From positions 76,567,001-76,631,000 of the forward strand of contig NC_134109.1 in assembly GCF_040939455.1 (NCBI RefSeq): a stretch of DNA of 64,000 nucleotides, read 5' to 3'. Every line of letters starts with the position of its first letter. The first letter of the stretch is position 1. Under the pieces are notes generated by a model. That model did no database searches. It was not told the DNA's origin and saw only the letters and a program-made list of their open reading frames with translations. The DNA is from Microcebus murinus. Its lineage: Eukaryota > Chordata > Mammalia > Primates > Cheirogaleidae. The position numbers and the translations under genes were made by a program. This document shows, one piece after another, positions 1 through 11,638 of the stretch.

Positions 1-330
1 TGAGAAAATAATTTGCCTTTTGGGTCATTCCTAAGTAAATTTATTTTTAAAGCATGTATGTGCAGTTACAAGGGTTCACAAAAAAAGAGGCAGCTGTTGC
101 TGGCTTCAGTCAGCCTAGGTTTTTCATTTGCTCCATGCTCTTTTTTATAAGTGTGCTTTTCTTTATGTTGTATTTTTCCTCTTACTTTCATTCATAAAGA
201 TTGATATCTCTATTTCCTTGAAAAGCTGTATGAGTTCAGTCATTAGAATTAAGCGGGGGGGGGGCACGTTACAAAAATTACAGACTTACAGAGTTTTTAG
301 AGCTAGCCAAGATCCCTCATAAATATAATC
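1..330. other. Unique AT-rich sequence, no gene
   Basis: No recognisable repeat or gene. A run of eleven G falls near 254-264, a short homopolymer prone to length variation. The 64-codon open frame here has no family features and is ordinary for AT-rich DNA. Confidence 0.6.
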
Positions 331-400
331 TAATTTTACAAGTGAGGAAACTGAGGCCCAATGAGATTTAAGTCACTCAGTGTTGAACTTTGTAATCTGT
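330..400 (-). repeat. MIR SINE fragment
   Basis: The stretch 'acaagtgaggaaactgaggc' followed by a degraded 'agtcactcag' is the reverse of the MIR core, which in sense reads as 'cctcagtttcctcatctgta'. It is old and partial, with no visible target-site duplication. Confidence 0.7.
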
Positions 401-760
401 GAGTTGGATAAAACCTTTAAAAACAGAAATGAATCAACTTAACAACTATGATAGGAATTGTTTCAGTTTTACAAGTACTTAGTATTATATAACTGCTCTC
501 TACCATTTTGACAGGGAGAACTTTTTAAATACCAAAGCACTTTTCTGAATAATTAGTAGCAGCCAATTGTACTATCAGACCCCAAACCAACCACATGCTG
601 ATCTAATACAGAGCCCGAGGACTTTTCACAGGGAGTCTTGTTCCCTTGCTACTGTGTAGTACTGTGCAGTGTCTTAAAATCAGCTAGTGATAACAAAATA
701 AATTTAACCATGAAGAGGGATAATCTAAAAATTATTTAATTATTGGTTACAACCCAAGAA
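400..760. other. Unique sequence, nothing recognised
   Basis: AT-rich single-copy-looking DNA between two MIR fragments. I see no repeat, splice pattern or open frame worth calling. Confidence 0.5.
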
Positions 761-764
761 ACAG

Positions 765-1000
765 TATAACTGAGTGGAAGAGCACAGATTTGGGGGTGGG
801 GTGGGGGATGGCAGGGAGGAGCTGAGTTTGATTCCCATTTGGTCCTTACTACGTGACCTTGGGCAAATCTCTGGATTTCTCTAATTTTTTTTAACTAATC
901 TATAAAATAAGTACAGTTTGAATTCCTATACGGATTGAATAAGCTCAGATATACATAGTGCTTGGCATGCAATACACATTTGGTAAAAGGTAACTAGAAG
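765..1000 (+). repeat. MIR SINE, near full length
   Basis: Sense-strand MIR: a 'tgaccttgggcaaatctctg' core at about 856-875, then a run resembling 'tctataaaataagtacag', then the 3' part 'agtgcttggcatgcaataca'. A G-rich insert at 790-815 separates the 5' part. Typical of ancient mammalian MIR. Confidence 0.8.
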
Positions 1001-1009
1001 TACTTAACA

Positions 1010-3110
1010 CTAAGTAAGTCGATGTGTGCCAAGTGGAAGTAAACAGGTATTACAATGATGTTTCACAGTCATTGCTGGGTCTTAGTACTTTGTTATCATT
1101 CTCTGCTATGGCATAGATGCCTTAGCTATATATCTCACTCTCTTCAGTGTGAGAATACTGAGAATCCGAACATTTCTGGAGGATAGAAGCCAATGACTAA
1201 TAAAAGTCTCCTTGCCCAACTGCCCATACAGAGTTTGCCTCTAGCAGGGGCCTTTTAATTTCCCATTCTCTTTTCTTTGTTTCTCTTACAATAGCTGCTT
1301 CCCTGTTTTATGGACCCACACAGGGAAATGGGGGAATGGGGGTTAGTAATTTCATATAATCAGATATTTGATAAATAAGCATATTTTTTTTTTCAGTTTT
1401 AAATTTAAGTACCAAAAAAAAAAAAAAAAAAAAAAACAGCCATTAACTAGGAGTACATTAACCACTTGGGATTATTTCAAACTAAAAGGCCATTTACTGG
1501 ATCCATCTGACCTCTGATTTGTGAATCAGTTTTTTAAAAACAGCATCAACCACAGACTTGTAAAGTTTGCAAAAACTGCCGACAGACCCAAATATGTTAA
1601 AGGCTGTAATCTCTTAAAAGGAGTTGGTTGATTTTCCTGTTGCCCCTCCTATCAACTTTAACCTCCAACCTTCTCCAGCATGTATCACTACAAATAAAAC
1701 TGCTGAGGTTTGACAAGAGGATATAAAGTCACTAGGCCGTCGCACAGAGATGGCCACATGATTTTCTTCAACCTGAAACCAATGCTCTGTGAGTTGGGCT
1801 TTTCAATAGGAAGTTATAAACACTCACTCATATCACTTTAAGTTTTAATAATTACTGTTCCCCCCCAAAAAATCCCCAGAAATATACATATTAAATGATG
1901 TTTGACAACTGGAATTTGGTGGTTTTGTTATTGGTTGTCTTTGACCATTAACTTGGATTTCTGTTCTTAATTTCAATGTATACGATTTCAAGCAAGCAGC
2001 ATATGATATTGATATAAACATGGCATTTGTATACTGCATTATAAATGAATTTTTAGTTTGTGATTAAGACAAACCAGATGACAAAAAGCAAACAATGGGT
2101 TTATGTTGCTCTCCTGACTGAAGAGTAATGCCCCACACTGGGCTCACCTGGGGTGCCTTTCGTCTCTCAGGAAACTGGGGACATGTGGCTCCCGTAGCAC
2201 CTGAGCTCACCAGGGTTTCCCAAGTTTCCGTTACTTGTGTGGATTCTTAAATCATTCAGCTGTCCGTGGACATTGTTTACCCCACACTAGATAAATGCTA
2301 TCTTGTGAAGCCTCTGGCACTATTCAGTCTGAACCCAGCTAGCTCTCTGTTACTATGTCTGAACATTAGGGATCAGGAAGCTATTATATCCGTAATTGAA
2401 CAGTGGTTCTGGTTTTAAAAAACAAAACCAAAAAAGTAGATCTGTGTGCTCCTGTTAGGTCCAGCTAAGTAGCTCCCAGACAAGCCTAGATCTATCCAAG
2501 TGGTCTTTCTTCACTCTGATTTTCTCCTATTTAGGTCTTTTCACCAGGCCACTGAGGGAAGGGAGGACAGATGATGGGAAGGAGTAGGGAGTACTGAGAA
2601 GTCAGGGGCACTGGTGCTGCAGATGGGGACAGAACACCAGTTGGGTCCCCCCTGACCTTTTGGCCACCTCTGCAGAATCCTGCCTTTCAGCACTGCCAGG
2701 CTGCCTTCTGCAAAGGCACTGTGTTGCTGTCATGCAAGTGCATCTGTGTAAAGACTGTCAGACCCAGTCACCTGAGCAGCTCAGTTCCTCCTGAGCAGGA
2801 CCCAAGGCCTAGAGGGATTTGTGTGTTGGTTTGGAGTGGGGGGCAGGGGGTGGGGAGGACATAAGAGATAGGGACCAAAACAATAAAAAACTGTGGGTGT
2901 GACCTGACATCTGAGAATTCTTAGAAAACTAGATTTTTTATTAATATATGCTCCTTGTGGTTGAAAAAAAGCTATTGAGACCATTAGGAACCTCCCTCAT
3001 TCCTCCCAATGAACAGTGCAGGTTTATTGTATAAATCCAAGAGCTAACTATTAACAACAGCTGTAGCAATCTATTGCATTTTTACAGCACTTCCACATTC
3101 ATAATTTTGT
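1010..3110. other. Mostly unique sequence
   Basis: No gene and no confident repeat. It holds a 23-base A tract at 1414-1436 preceded by a T tract, so a T/A-rich hairpin is possible. The interval 2100-2800 is somewhat more GC-rich, but has no CpG cluster, splice pattern or recognisable coding potential. Confidence 0.5.
1414..1436. repeat. Poly(A) homopolymer tract
   Basis: Twenty-three consecutive A residues, possibly the decayed tail of a retrotransposed element. No matching body is visible upstream. Confidence 0.9.
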
Positions 3111-3117
3111 TTGAGCC

Positions 3118-3215
3118 TAACCATTCCTCTAGGAAACTGAAAGCATTTTAATGGATAGGAAAGCAAAGGCTCAGAGAGATAAAGTGACTTATCCAAGATT
3201 AATTCATTAGTGTCA
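3118..3215 (-). repeat. MIR SINE fragment
   Basis: Reverse-strand MIR core: an 'aggaaactgaaagc' stretch, then 'aaggctcagagagataaagt' and 'gacttatccaag', matching the usual MIR order in reverse. Confidence 0.7.
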
Positions 3216-3224
3216 GACCCAGGA

Positions 3225-3310
3225 TTTCATTTATCATTCAACAAAACTGTTTATGTTGTACCAGGCATCCAACGATGAGCGTGGGTCCCTCCCTCAAGGA
3301 GCTCACAGTC
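3225..3310 (+). repeat. L2 LINE 3' end fragment
   Basis: The order 'tcattcaacaaaactgttta', 'taccaggcatcc' and 'tccctcaaggagctcacagt' follows the conserved 3' end of mammalian L2 elements. Confidence 0.65.
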
Positions 3311-3682
3311 CGTGGGGGTGGGGGGTAGGCGGGTCTGTGGTCACTCCGTGCAGGAGGTCCAGTGGGAGTCCTGAGGCAGTAGCTTGAACTCAGTCTGCAG
3401 GGGGAGGCCTATTCTGATCCAGCTGCCCTTGTTCCAAGTAAGGACAGTTTTAAGAATGTTAGCTGTTTGGCCAATTGAAAAATCTCTTCCGGTTTTAACT
3501 CACTGAATCACCAGTTCTAAAACTTTTGAAGACTGACAGCCATATTATTAAGAGGCTCAGCCTTACAACTCAGGTGCTGAGAAAGGAGACGAGGACCTAC
3601 TAAACCAATTAGGAAAGGCCATGGAGACCAGCAGTTGGAGTCGTGGGGCTAGTTGAGTAGATAATTCAAAATTTAAAATGAT

Positions 3683-3730
<48 letters not shown>
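3683..3730. repeat. (GATA)n tetranucleotide microsatellite
   Basis: About twelve perfect GATA units. It produces an artificial Ile-Tyr-Leu-Ser repeat in the reverse frame. Likely polymorphic in length. Confidence 0.97.
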
Positions 3731-3731
<1 letters not shown>

Positions 3732-3904
3732 GAGATAAGGAAAGGCATTTTACTTTTTTGCTAATATGAAATGCCAAAACCTCCACTTTTATTATTTATA
3801 TTTTTGTCTTATGACATTACAACAAATAAATCTGTAAAATTCTAGTGCTACTAGATTAGGGAAACCTAGTCTGATTGAGTTAGATATTTTAAACCTCAGA
3901 TCTG

Positions 3905-4371
3905 CAGTCCTCAGTCCCCAGGCAGAAGATCGGTACCAGTCCATGGCCTGTTAGGATCTGGGCTGCACAGCAGGAGGTGAACAGTGGTGGGGAGCAAGTG
4001 AAGCTTCGTTTGTATTCACAGCTGCTCCCCATCACTTGCATCACTGCATAAGCTCCGCCTCCTGCCAGACCAGCAGCAGCATTGGATTCTCATAGGAGCA
4101 CGAACCCTACTGTAAACTGCACATGCGCAGGGTCTAGGTTGCATGCTTCTTGTGAGAATCTCATGCCTGATGATCTGAGGTGGAGCTGAGGTGGTGATGC
4201 TAGCGCTGGGGAGTGGCTGCAAATTCACATTATCATTAGCAGAGAGTTTTGACTGCACGATAAATGTAATATGCTTAAATCATCCCCAAACCACTCTCTG
4301 CTCCTTGTCTGTAGAAACATTGTCTCCCATGAAACTGGTTCCTAGTGTCAAATAGGTTGGGGACTGCTACA
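3905..4371 (-). mobile_element. MER1-type non-autonomous hAT transposon
   Basis: The right end reads 'ggttggggactgct', the reverse of the hAT-Charlie terminus, and the left end keeps 'cagtccccagg'. Inside are 'ccatggcctgttaggatctg', 'gctgcacagcaggaggtgaa', 'aagctccgcctcctgccaga' and 'tgatgatctgaggtggagct', in the order I remember for MER1 elements. The flanks 'cagatctg' and 'cagattaa' could be a decayed 8-base target duplication. No transposase is present. Strand is given relative to the usual published orientation. Confidence 0.8.
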
Positions 4372-4379
4372 GATTAATA

Positions 4380-5804
4380 TCCAAAAAATGAATATTTTTA
4401 CTACTTAACCAAGTGTTCTTTGTATTCACTTTTACCAAGAACTTCCATTCCTTCTATTTTTATTAATTTATTCATATCACATTAATAGATTTAAAATAGA
4501 CAGATGTGGTTGAGATTCAGCTCATCTCTTAATGCCTGGTATTCTGGAAAATTATGTTCTTTTAATAGCAGCCAGTGCCACATAGGTGGAGATTCTAGAG
4601 TTAGTTTGACTACCAGCCCTCTCTTCATCCCAGCCTCATGTAGCAATGTCAGTAGAAAATGTATGTGTGTACAAAATCATGAGTAAAAAGAATGATTTCT
4701 CTCCACCTGGAGTGGCAATGAAATTTAAAACCCTAACATGAAACTCAGGACAAGAAAAAAAAGTATTCCTAGTCCAGCTTGAGAATACAGGCGAAAGATC
4801 TTGTTTCAACCCTCTTCTGTCTTTTCTGACCTTTCAGGTATTGCTAAGCAAGCAGTGAAACAAGTATCTTCTAACTAGAAATAGAAGAGAAATAGAATCA
4901 AGCAATAGAAAAGTTGAGACTCAGATTGAAAATGTAGAGGAAAAATAAGCTCAGAATTAGTGTCTGGAGCTTCAAACCTAAGTGTCCTGTTGCAGTAGCG
5001 CCTCGGAAATCGCTGTTCTGTGGCTTTTTTCCTCCCCATTTTGGCTTCAGTTGGAATTGGAAGCTCACACTGTCTTTTGGGTTACTCTTCACTAAATGGG
5101 GTTCTATTACCGGGCCTTCTCATGCGGTGATTTCTTGGGGGACAGAGCGCCCCTGATTTGCCAAAGATCCCACAGTTTTTGACCTGGGTTCCCAATTTCA
5201 TTTCTCATTTCGCATTACTTTGCTGACTGATAGGAACAAAGACTAAGTCACGCCAAGGAGGCCCTAGATGAAGAAGCAGAGTTTGGATTATCTCTTCCTT
5301 TCCCCTCTGTTCTAATTCCCCATCTCCTAACAATCCCCACCGTCCCTCCTTCCTTCATTGGTGTGCAGCCACAGGGGACTTTCCTTCTCTCCCATCTCAC
5401 TTCAGATACCAGGATGTTCTGAGCATTTACCTTAATTGGAGCCCCCCCTCCTTTTTTTTTGTCCACTCATCCTCTTTTTTAAGATCTTTTTTTCTCTCTT
5501 TTCCCCTGGGGTTAATTGGTCTTTCCTGCAAGGAAACCTCCTCATGACTAGTTTTCTGCTTTAGTCAGCTTTTCTAAGGACACGGGAAGCTCCTGAGAAG
5601 ATGGAGAGAAGGGGTGCCCTAGGAATCCCCGTCTCATGTTGACAATTGTGGGATTGCAGGAGCGCTGAGGCCTCTACAGTAGTTTCCCTTGAGACACAGA
5701 CCCTGCAAGGCCCAAATAACTAGCCTGCCTTTTCTCCTCCTTCCCTGCCTTATTTAAGCCTGGGGGGGCTGAGGTGGATGTTAATTAACAAGGAAATTAA
5801 AGCA
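4380..5804. other. Unique region with a small CpG-retaining pocket
   Basis: No gene recognised. The part 4970-5160 keeps about seven CpG dinucleotides in otherwise CpG-poor DNA and has no visible repeat. The part 5270-5560 is pyrimidine-rich. Minus-strand open frames in 4898-5466 show no family features. Confidence 0.45.
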
Positions 5805-6255
5805 CAGGTAGTCTAGGACTTACTTATGATTTTTCTTTGACTTCACGATGTTGTGAAAGCCACACACATTCAATAGAAACCATACTTGGAATTTGAAGTT
5901 TGGTGTTTTCCCAGGCTAATGATATGCAGTATGATTTGCTCTCAAAATGCTGGACAGCGGCAGCAAGCCACAGCCCCCAATTAGCCACAGATCACCAGAG
6001 TAAACAACCAAACTGTACAGCATACTGTATTCAGTAAATTACGTGAGATGTTCCATGCTATTCTCTAAAATAGGCTTGTGGTAGATGATTTTGCCCAACT
6101 GTAGGCTGATGTAAATGTTCTAAGTATGTTTAGGGTAGACTAGGCTAAATGATGATGTTCAGTAAAGTAGGTGGATTAAATGCGTTTTCTACTTATGATA
6201 TTTTCAACTCACAATGGGGGGGGATGCAACCCCATTTTAAGTTGAGGAACATCTG
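5805..6255. mobile_element. Short Tigger/pogo-like DNA transposon
   Basis: The two ends mirror each other: the left starts 'caggtagtctaggacttact', and the right ends 'aagttgaggaacatctg' followed by TA, the usual Tc1/mariner-pogo target. Near the right end, 'acttatgatattttcaactc' before a G run is characteristic of a family I know from human DNA but cannot name securely. At about 450 bases it cannot encode transposase. Confidence 0.7.
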
Positions 6256-6259
6256 TATA

Positions 6260-8660
6260 TTACTCCCCACAATACGATTTATGTATATTTAAGTAGCTTA
6301 GATTCTGTTATCCATGAATATAGGGCACTAAACTTTTTTTTAATGCAGAACAACTGAAATATTAAATATAATGCAATTTACTTGATGACTCAAAAGGTAC
6401 CTCAAGTTTATCATTCTAGAATTTGCTATATGGGAAGATGGAGTAGATGAGGTTGCATCTGTTCACATTGACCTTCAGGTGCTTGGCCTCTAGACTTTCT
6501 CCTCCACAAACTGACAAAGAACGCCATATGTTTTGAAGTAATTTGTTGAATAGTGTTGGTGAGTAAAGAATGAATTTAAGTTAAATAGCATATAGCTGAA
6601 GCAGGTAGAAGGGGAGGGAATGAAAGCTTCCTCTTTTGTGGGCTGCTGAGAGGTGATAGCTCTTAAAAAGCAGTCTGCTAAGTGATCCCAAGCTAATGCA
6701 AATTAACAGTTGTTTTCTTTCAGAACTGTATGACTGAATAAACATTTACCATTTGTTTCATTTCTACTCATCTCTTAAAACAGTTGCTACAGGTCTTAAT
6801 AGTAAGACTCGAAACATATAATGTATTAGCCTTGGCACATCAAAATATTGTTCATCTTCCAAACTTGAGATATTCCAGTTTGGCTTCTCACTGAGTTTGT
6901 AATGTTCTGAGGGTATGTATCTAAAAACACATCTTACTAATCTCCTGGAATTGATTTTTTTTTTTTTTTTTTTTTAAAAAGAGTCCCTGTAACTTGTCAC
7001 TATTCCCAGCTTAAACATGGTCTGTCAATTGTAAGATTGATGGACACTGTGATACATTTTAGTCTTAGGAGGGGCCTGCATAAAAAAATTTAAACCACGG
7101 AGTAGTATTTTGGAAGAGAGACCTATGATATTCGTGCAGAGTAATAATGAGGTTAAAAATTGAATTTCAGCCTTAGCTGAGAGAGCAGTGCTTCCTGCTT
7201 TAATTGTATAAGCCTTTCACATGATTCAGTGTGATCACCTTTTCTCATAGCACCACTGTGGCAACTGTGAGGGGTAAAGAATTTCAGCAATTGAACAACA
7301 GTATCAAATAAATTCATTTTAGGAACTCTCCTTAAAAGTTTATTTCCATCGTTAACATTCCTAGAGCTGGTAGTGTCTGCCAAGTGCTCAGCGCTTAGTT
7401 CACAGGCAGCAAATTTAGCATGACAAAGTTGCTTCCATTTTGCAAATGGGAAACCTGGAGCCCCAAATGGAGCCTCACGCAGTAAACTGCAGAATGGAGA
7501 TGAGATCCTAGAGATACAGTATAAGGGATTATCTGGGATCATGTGGATGGTTTGCAGTTGCCTTTGTATGGCTACTGGGTTAGATCATTCTTGGCAAGTT
7601 TGGTGAATTAGTATCCTATTCCTGAGTTCCATTTCAATACCTAGTTTGGAACTCTTCCACTCCCTGAAAACTTCCATTGAAATTTTTATCAATGGTATTT
7701 GCATAGACAAAATGGAATCAAACTATTGACATGTACTTTTTTTTAAAAAAAAAAAAAAGCAAATTTATGTGAATGGTTTGTCAGTAGAGATAATTTAGCC
7801 AAAGGCACCTGTCTTCTCTAAGGACTCTGCCTGAAAAGACTTTTAGGGGGAGCTTGTGAATTTTTTGTCCTTAAAATAAAGCTGTTTTTGAGGTATGAGA
7901 GAAGCTTAGTTTTTGAAATGGCACAATGAATAACAAAGGCCCCTTTTCACCCCCCAAAAAAAGAACTAAAAAGGACATTTGTTAGATTCTTGGGGAAGAA
8001 TTATGCTGTTAACATAAAAGTCTAGATACAAGAAAAGGGAAAATGGAGGAAGAGGAGAGTTAGGTAACACTAGGGAAATGCTGGCCCCTGTTACCAACTT
8101 GTTTCACAGAGATGATTACACTCAAACTTGGATTCAAAACTCAAGAAATCATGTTTATAGTGAATAAAGCAGCTGACAGATAAAACTTAGCTGAACATCC
8201 TGCCGTAGAGGACAGACATCTGCATGGGTATGCCTGTGTTTCTCTCTCCAGTCCTTCCTCCTCTCCCCTAGTGGCCCTATAAGTATATTCTGGCAGACAA
8301 GTGGCCAATAACCAGTCTTCATAATGGAGGTCAGGTGATTTGTATTTCTGGATTTTTAGAATAGACGGGGTTTGTCATTGATTTGAAGATGGAAAGTACA
8401 CTATTTTACCACCCCATGTCATTTAGTGGATGTGGTTCTTGAGTATGGCCAGAATTATATGTGTGTTAATGTGTCTTGAGCCCTGACCTAAACTGTAGAT
8501 GAGAAGACTCTTTAAATATTAAAATGCAGAACAAACATAATTGCTTATGCAGTAGGAAAGTACACAGTATTCTAAAGACAAGCTTAATCTTTCTATGGGG
8601 GCAGCTACTGTGAATACTACTTTTCTGTCCAAAATTAAACTCTTTTGAAAACTCCCTCCT
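6260..8660. other. Mostly unique sequence
   Basis: No gene. It contains a T tract at 6955-6975, a short A/T-rich run near 7738-7758, and a possible old MIR in reverse around 7370-7475 ('ttttgcaaatgggaaacctg'). The 129-codon minus-strand open frame at 7153-7542 overlaps that MIR-like stretch and is not called. Confidence 0.45.
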
Positions 8661-8671
8661 TAACAAAAATA

Positions 8672-8727
8672 CTGGTCTCTCTTTAAAAAAAAAAATTGCT
8701 GGTCTCTCTTTAAAAAAAATAAATTCA
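8672..8727. repeat. Two-copy local tandem duplication
   Basis: 'actggtctctctttaaaaaa' is immediately followed by a second copy beginning 'ctggtctctctttaaaaaa'. The unit is about 28 bases including its A-rich tail, and the copies differ mainly in A-run length. Confidence 0.85.
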
Positions 8728-8729
8728 AG

Positions 8730-9379
8730 TAACAAGAGTCTATAACTTCAGAGTTATCAAATCTGTTTATCCTTTTACATGTCAAAGTTTAAGTGCTATG
8801 TTTTGTATATACAGTCATCATGATATTTGAAAAGGCCATAAAGAAAAAGCAATTATATAATTGTTTTTAAGAACTTAGAATCAAAGATAAAGGCTTTAAG
8901 AAACTAGAGAACAGTACTAACAATTACAGCACCTGAAGTCAAGCTGTAAAATTCTATCCTAATTATTGGGGATGATTAATTAAGCATAAAGTTACACGCC
9001 TTGAAAGAATTTCAGAATTATTTTTCTTTGATTTTTCTACCAAAAAAAGGGGGCCCACCCCATCATTTTCTATTTTAGCAGTTTCCACAACTTAAACATT
9101 AAATTCTTATTGTTTGATTTCTGTTATATTAGTAGTGTGTGTTTTGCAATTCTAATCTTCACGTTTTTCTTTCTTTATCACTGAAGTAGGCCTTTTGAAG
9201 CTGGGAAATTTTTCATAGCAATATTGACAGTGTTCACATTTGCATGATGACAGCCAAGGAATGGAGCAGTAATTTTTGAAATTGCAGAAGTATTTAGAAC
9301 ACTGATAAAAGCTGAAATATATTTTTGATGGATTGAAGTTAAGCATACATGATTTTTCCTGCTGTCAAAAGGCTCTGAA
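8730..9379. other. Unique AT-rich sequence
   Basis: No repeat or gene recognised. Confidence 0.45.
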
Positions 9380-9740
9380 TTTAGTGAATATTTGCCTGCT
9401 GTGAGAATGCAAGATTAACATCACAACCATCACCCGGGCACCCAAACCCTGCAATTTAATAGCTTTTTAGGTTCTTTCCTTTTTCTAAACAGCAATTAAT
9501 CTCATTTTAGTACAATTTTCTCGTTTCTGAAGTCGCTCATTGAATCGCTGTTTTGTTCATATTTGGCTTCAGCTCCTCTGCATAGTCATTAAAGTCCCAA
9601 TTAATGTCACCTTTAGCTGAAGAGTACTCATTTTTATTGAGAAAATGACAGTTGCTGCCATGAGTAGTGCAGTGTAATATACATTAATTGCCCTGTAACA
9701 CTGGTAATTACGAGTTTTTCAAGCCTCTCAGTAAACTGTC
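9380..9740. promoter_or_regulatory. Candidate conserved non-coding element
   Basis: A repeat-free block with many homeodomain-type cores (TAAT/ATTA in both orientations, for example 'gcaattaatctcattt', 'ccaattaatgtcacc' and 'acattaattgccctg'), a retained 'gaagtcgctcattgaatcgctg' segment around 9530-9552 in two halves, and no open frame. This composition is typical of developmental enhancers. Conservation cannot be seen from one sequence, so this is inference. Confidence 0.4.
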
Positions 9741-10368
9741 ATGCCTAGACAAGACTGTGCTAAAATAGATTACTCATTAGGGAGACCTGTCCTATTTTCT
9801 GGTGGGTTCTTAGTGTTGGTTAAAAAAAAAAAAAATCTTGAGCTTGAACAAATAGTTGCCAAGAGCAATTTCCTACAACAATATCCTCGTGTTGGGTTTT
9901 TCAGCCATCACTTAAGATTGCGGTCAGCAAACAGACAGGGTGCAGTGGACGCTACAGATGTTGAATCTTGAGCATTTATTTATGTGGATCACAAGAGCAA
10001 ACTTAAGGGCGCTTCATTGAGGGTTGAATACAGAGTGTAACTGAAGAGTGCTCCTAGAGGGTGTTGTGTTAAAAACACGTTCATTCCCTGGTATTTCGAG
10101 AATATGAGGGAGAACTGGTATGGCACACTTAGCAGGTCTTAATCACCTCTCTACTGAGTCCGGCAAGGAGAAACGTTGATGCCTTTATTAAACAAATCCT
10201 TATGAATACTGGAGCAGATAAATAACTTTGACACTGAACATGGCAAGCTTTATATATATGGTTTTAAGGTGAAGTTAAAAAAAAAAAAAAAAAAGGAGGG
10301 GGGATCCTTAGTGGAAGAGAATTGTAATAATCTTACATGTGAAACTACCATCCCACAATCTTTTTTTT
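9741..10368. other. Unique sequence
   Basis: No gene or repeat other than A tracts at about 9822-9834 and 10277-10294. It continues the repeat-poor character of the preceding block. Confidence 0.45.
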
Positions 10369-10369
10369 A

Positions 10370-10443
10370 AAATACATAGATGCTAAGTAAGACTCTGTCT
10401 CAAAAAAATAAATAAATAAATAAATAAAAAAAATACATAGATG
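10370..10443 (+). mobile_element. Extremely 5'-truncated Alu-type SINE tail
   Basis: Only the last bases of a SINE ('aagtaagactctgtctc') and its tail of A and AAAT units remain. The segment is bracketed by direct repeats 'aaatacatagatgct' (about 10371-10385 and 10429-10443). The perfect target-site duplication shows this tiny fragment inserted as such by target-primed reverse transcription. The tail's (AAAT)n run is a microsatellite. Confidence 0.85.
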
Positions 10444-10819
10444 CTGGTTGGTGCATTTGTCAGCAGGATTTTTTTTTCCTTTTCCCAAATCATGTTCCTA
10501 ATTTTGGAGTCGATATAATTTTTCTACTCCCCATTTCTATCGTATTTCCTATGTTAGTGTTTTAATACAAAATAGTGAACTTTAAAGGCCATAGTTGCTC
10601 AGAACTGACAAAAAGCAAACCTTTGTTGTATCCTTGCCTAAAGCAGGTGTTATAACAATCTGCTCTTTCCCTCTCTTTCTAAATGAATTTTGTCACAGCC
10701 TTTCAAATTTCCTTGTGGTGATGAGCTAATGAAAGTAGATAGTACAATTTGTGCTGACCAGGTAGCAAGTGCCAGCTCACAGCTGAGGATCGTTTAAAAA
10801 ATAAATAAATAAAATATAG
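10444..10819. other. Unique sequence
   Basis: No gene. It includes 'gatgagctaatgaaagtaga' and other AT-rich motifs, with no recognisable repeat. Confidence 0.4.
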
Positions 10820-11330
10820 CATCATATCACTGATTTACCCATTACACAGCATTAATAGCGAGAGACCTTGGTGTGTTTATCTGTTTGTATTGGTGTGCAT
10901 TTATCGAATTGTTTATGACAAGACTAATTGGGGTAATTGTAGACACTGAAATTACCTGTCAGCTATATGTAACCACACTCCTTTTCTTTCTGACAAATGA
11001 TGACAACTGAGGGACCCCGTAGCATTACTCATGATGGCTTTTCGAGTGGTAATAAGGACAATAGGGGCCTTGGCTAATTTGACATGGACAGCCTTCACAA
11101 CAAGAAGCCAGCTAAATGACTTGTCAGGAGGGGAGAGAAGTCAGAAAAGTAATGGAGTCCCCCATGGCGCTCTGACAGGGAGATGAGGCAATTTCAACGG
11201 AAAGTGAAAAGGCTTCAGTTTGTCAAGTATTTAGAACAATCAGAGAACAGCTAGAGGCTGGAACCTGACAATAAATTTGCGAACCATGGTAGCAGTTTCA
11301 TATAGGTCAGTTACTTCCTAATGGCTGTGC
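10820..11330. promoter_or_regulatory. Candidate conserved non-coding element (long)
   Basis: About 500 bases with no recognisable repeat in a repeat-dense window. It holds homeodomain-like cores ('gactaattggggtaattgta'), several TGACAG/CTGTCA motifs of TALE (Meis/Pknox) type near 10955-11180, and a few retained CpGs. There is no open frame or splice structure. An enhancer role is inferred from composition only. Confidence 0.4.
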
Positions 11331-11636
11331 AGTACTCAGAGGGTTCTGTTCTCATCACATACTTCACGTCTACCAATCCGAGCTTTGTCACCTTAAATTT
11401 GTGGTCTGTTTTACACGGCGGGAATAATGGTTAAGGTTATGGAGGCCCAGGAATGGAAAGATGGTGTGAGTTGCAGTAGCTAGCATGTTGAAGAATAAAC
11501 AAAAATGTAGCCACATAGTACGATGACAGCATCCCTTATCCCAGGATGATGTTAGCTCTGGGTGGTGGCGAGCCGTAGCCACTTAGGTGGAGCCCTAGCC
11601 AGCTCCTCTCTCTCTTGCAATTGGTCAGACACAAAA
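11331..11636. other. Unique sequence
   Basis: No gene recognised. Short open frames on both strands overlap one another and the start of the Tigger element. Confidence 0.4.
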
Positions 11637-11638
11637 TA

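Noticed and set aside
7153..7542. 129-codon minus-strand open frame
   Set aside because: Overlaps an old MIR-like stretch and has no recognised motif.
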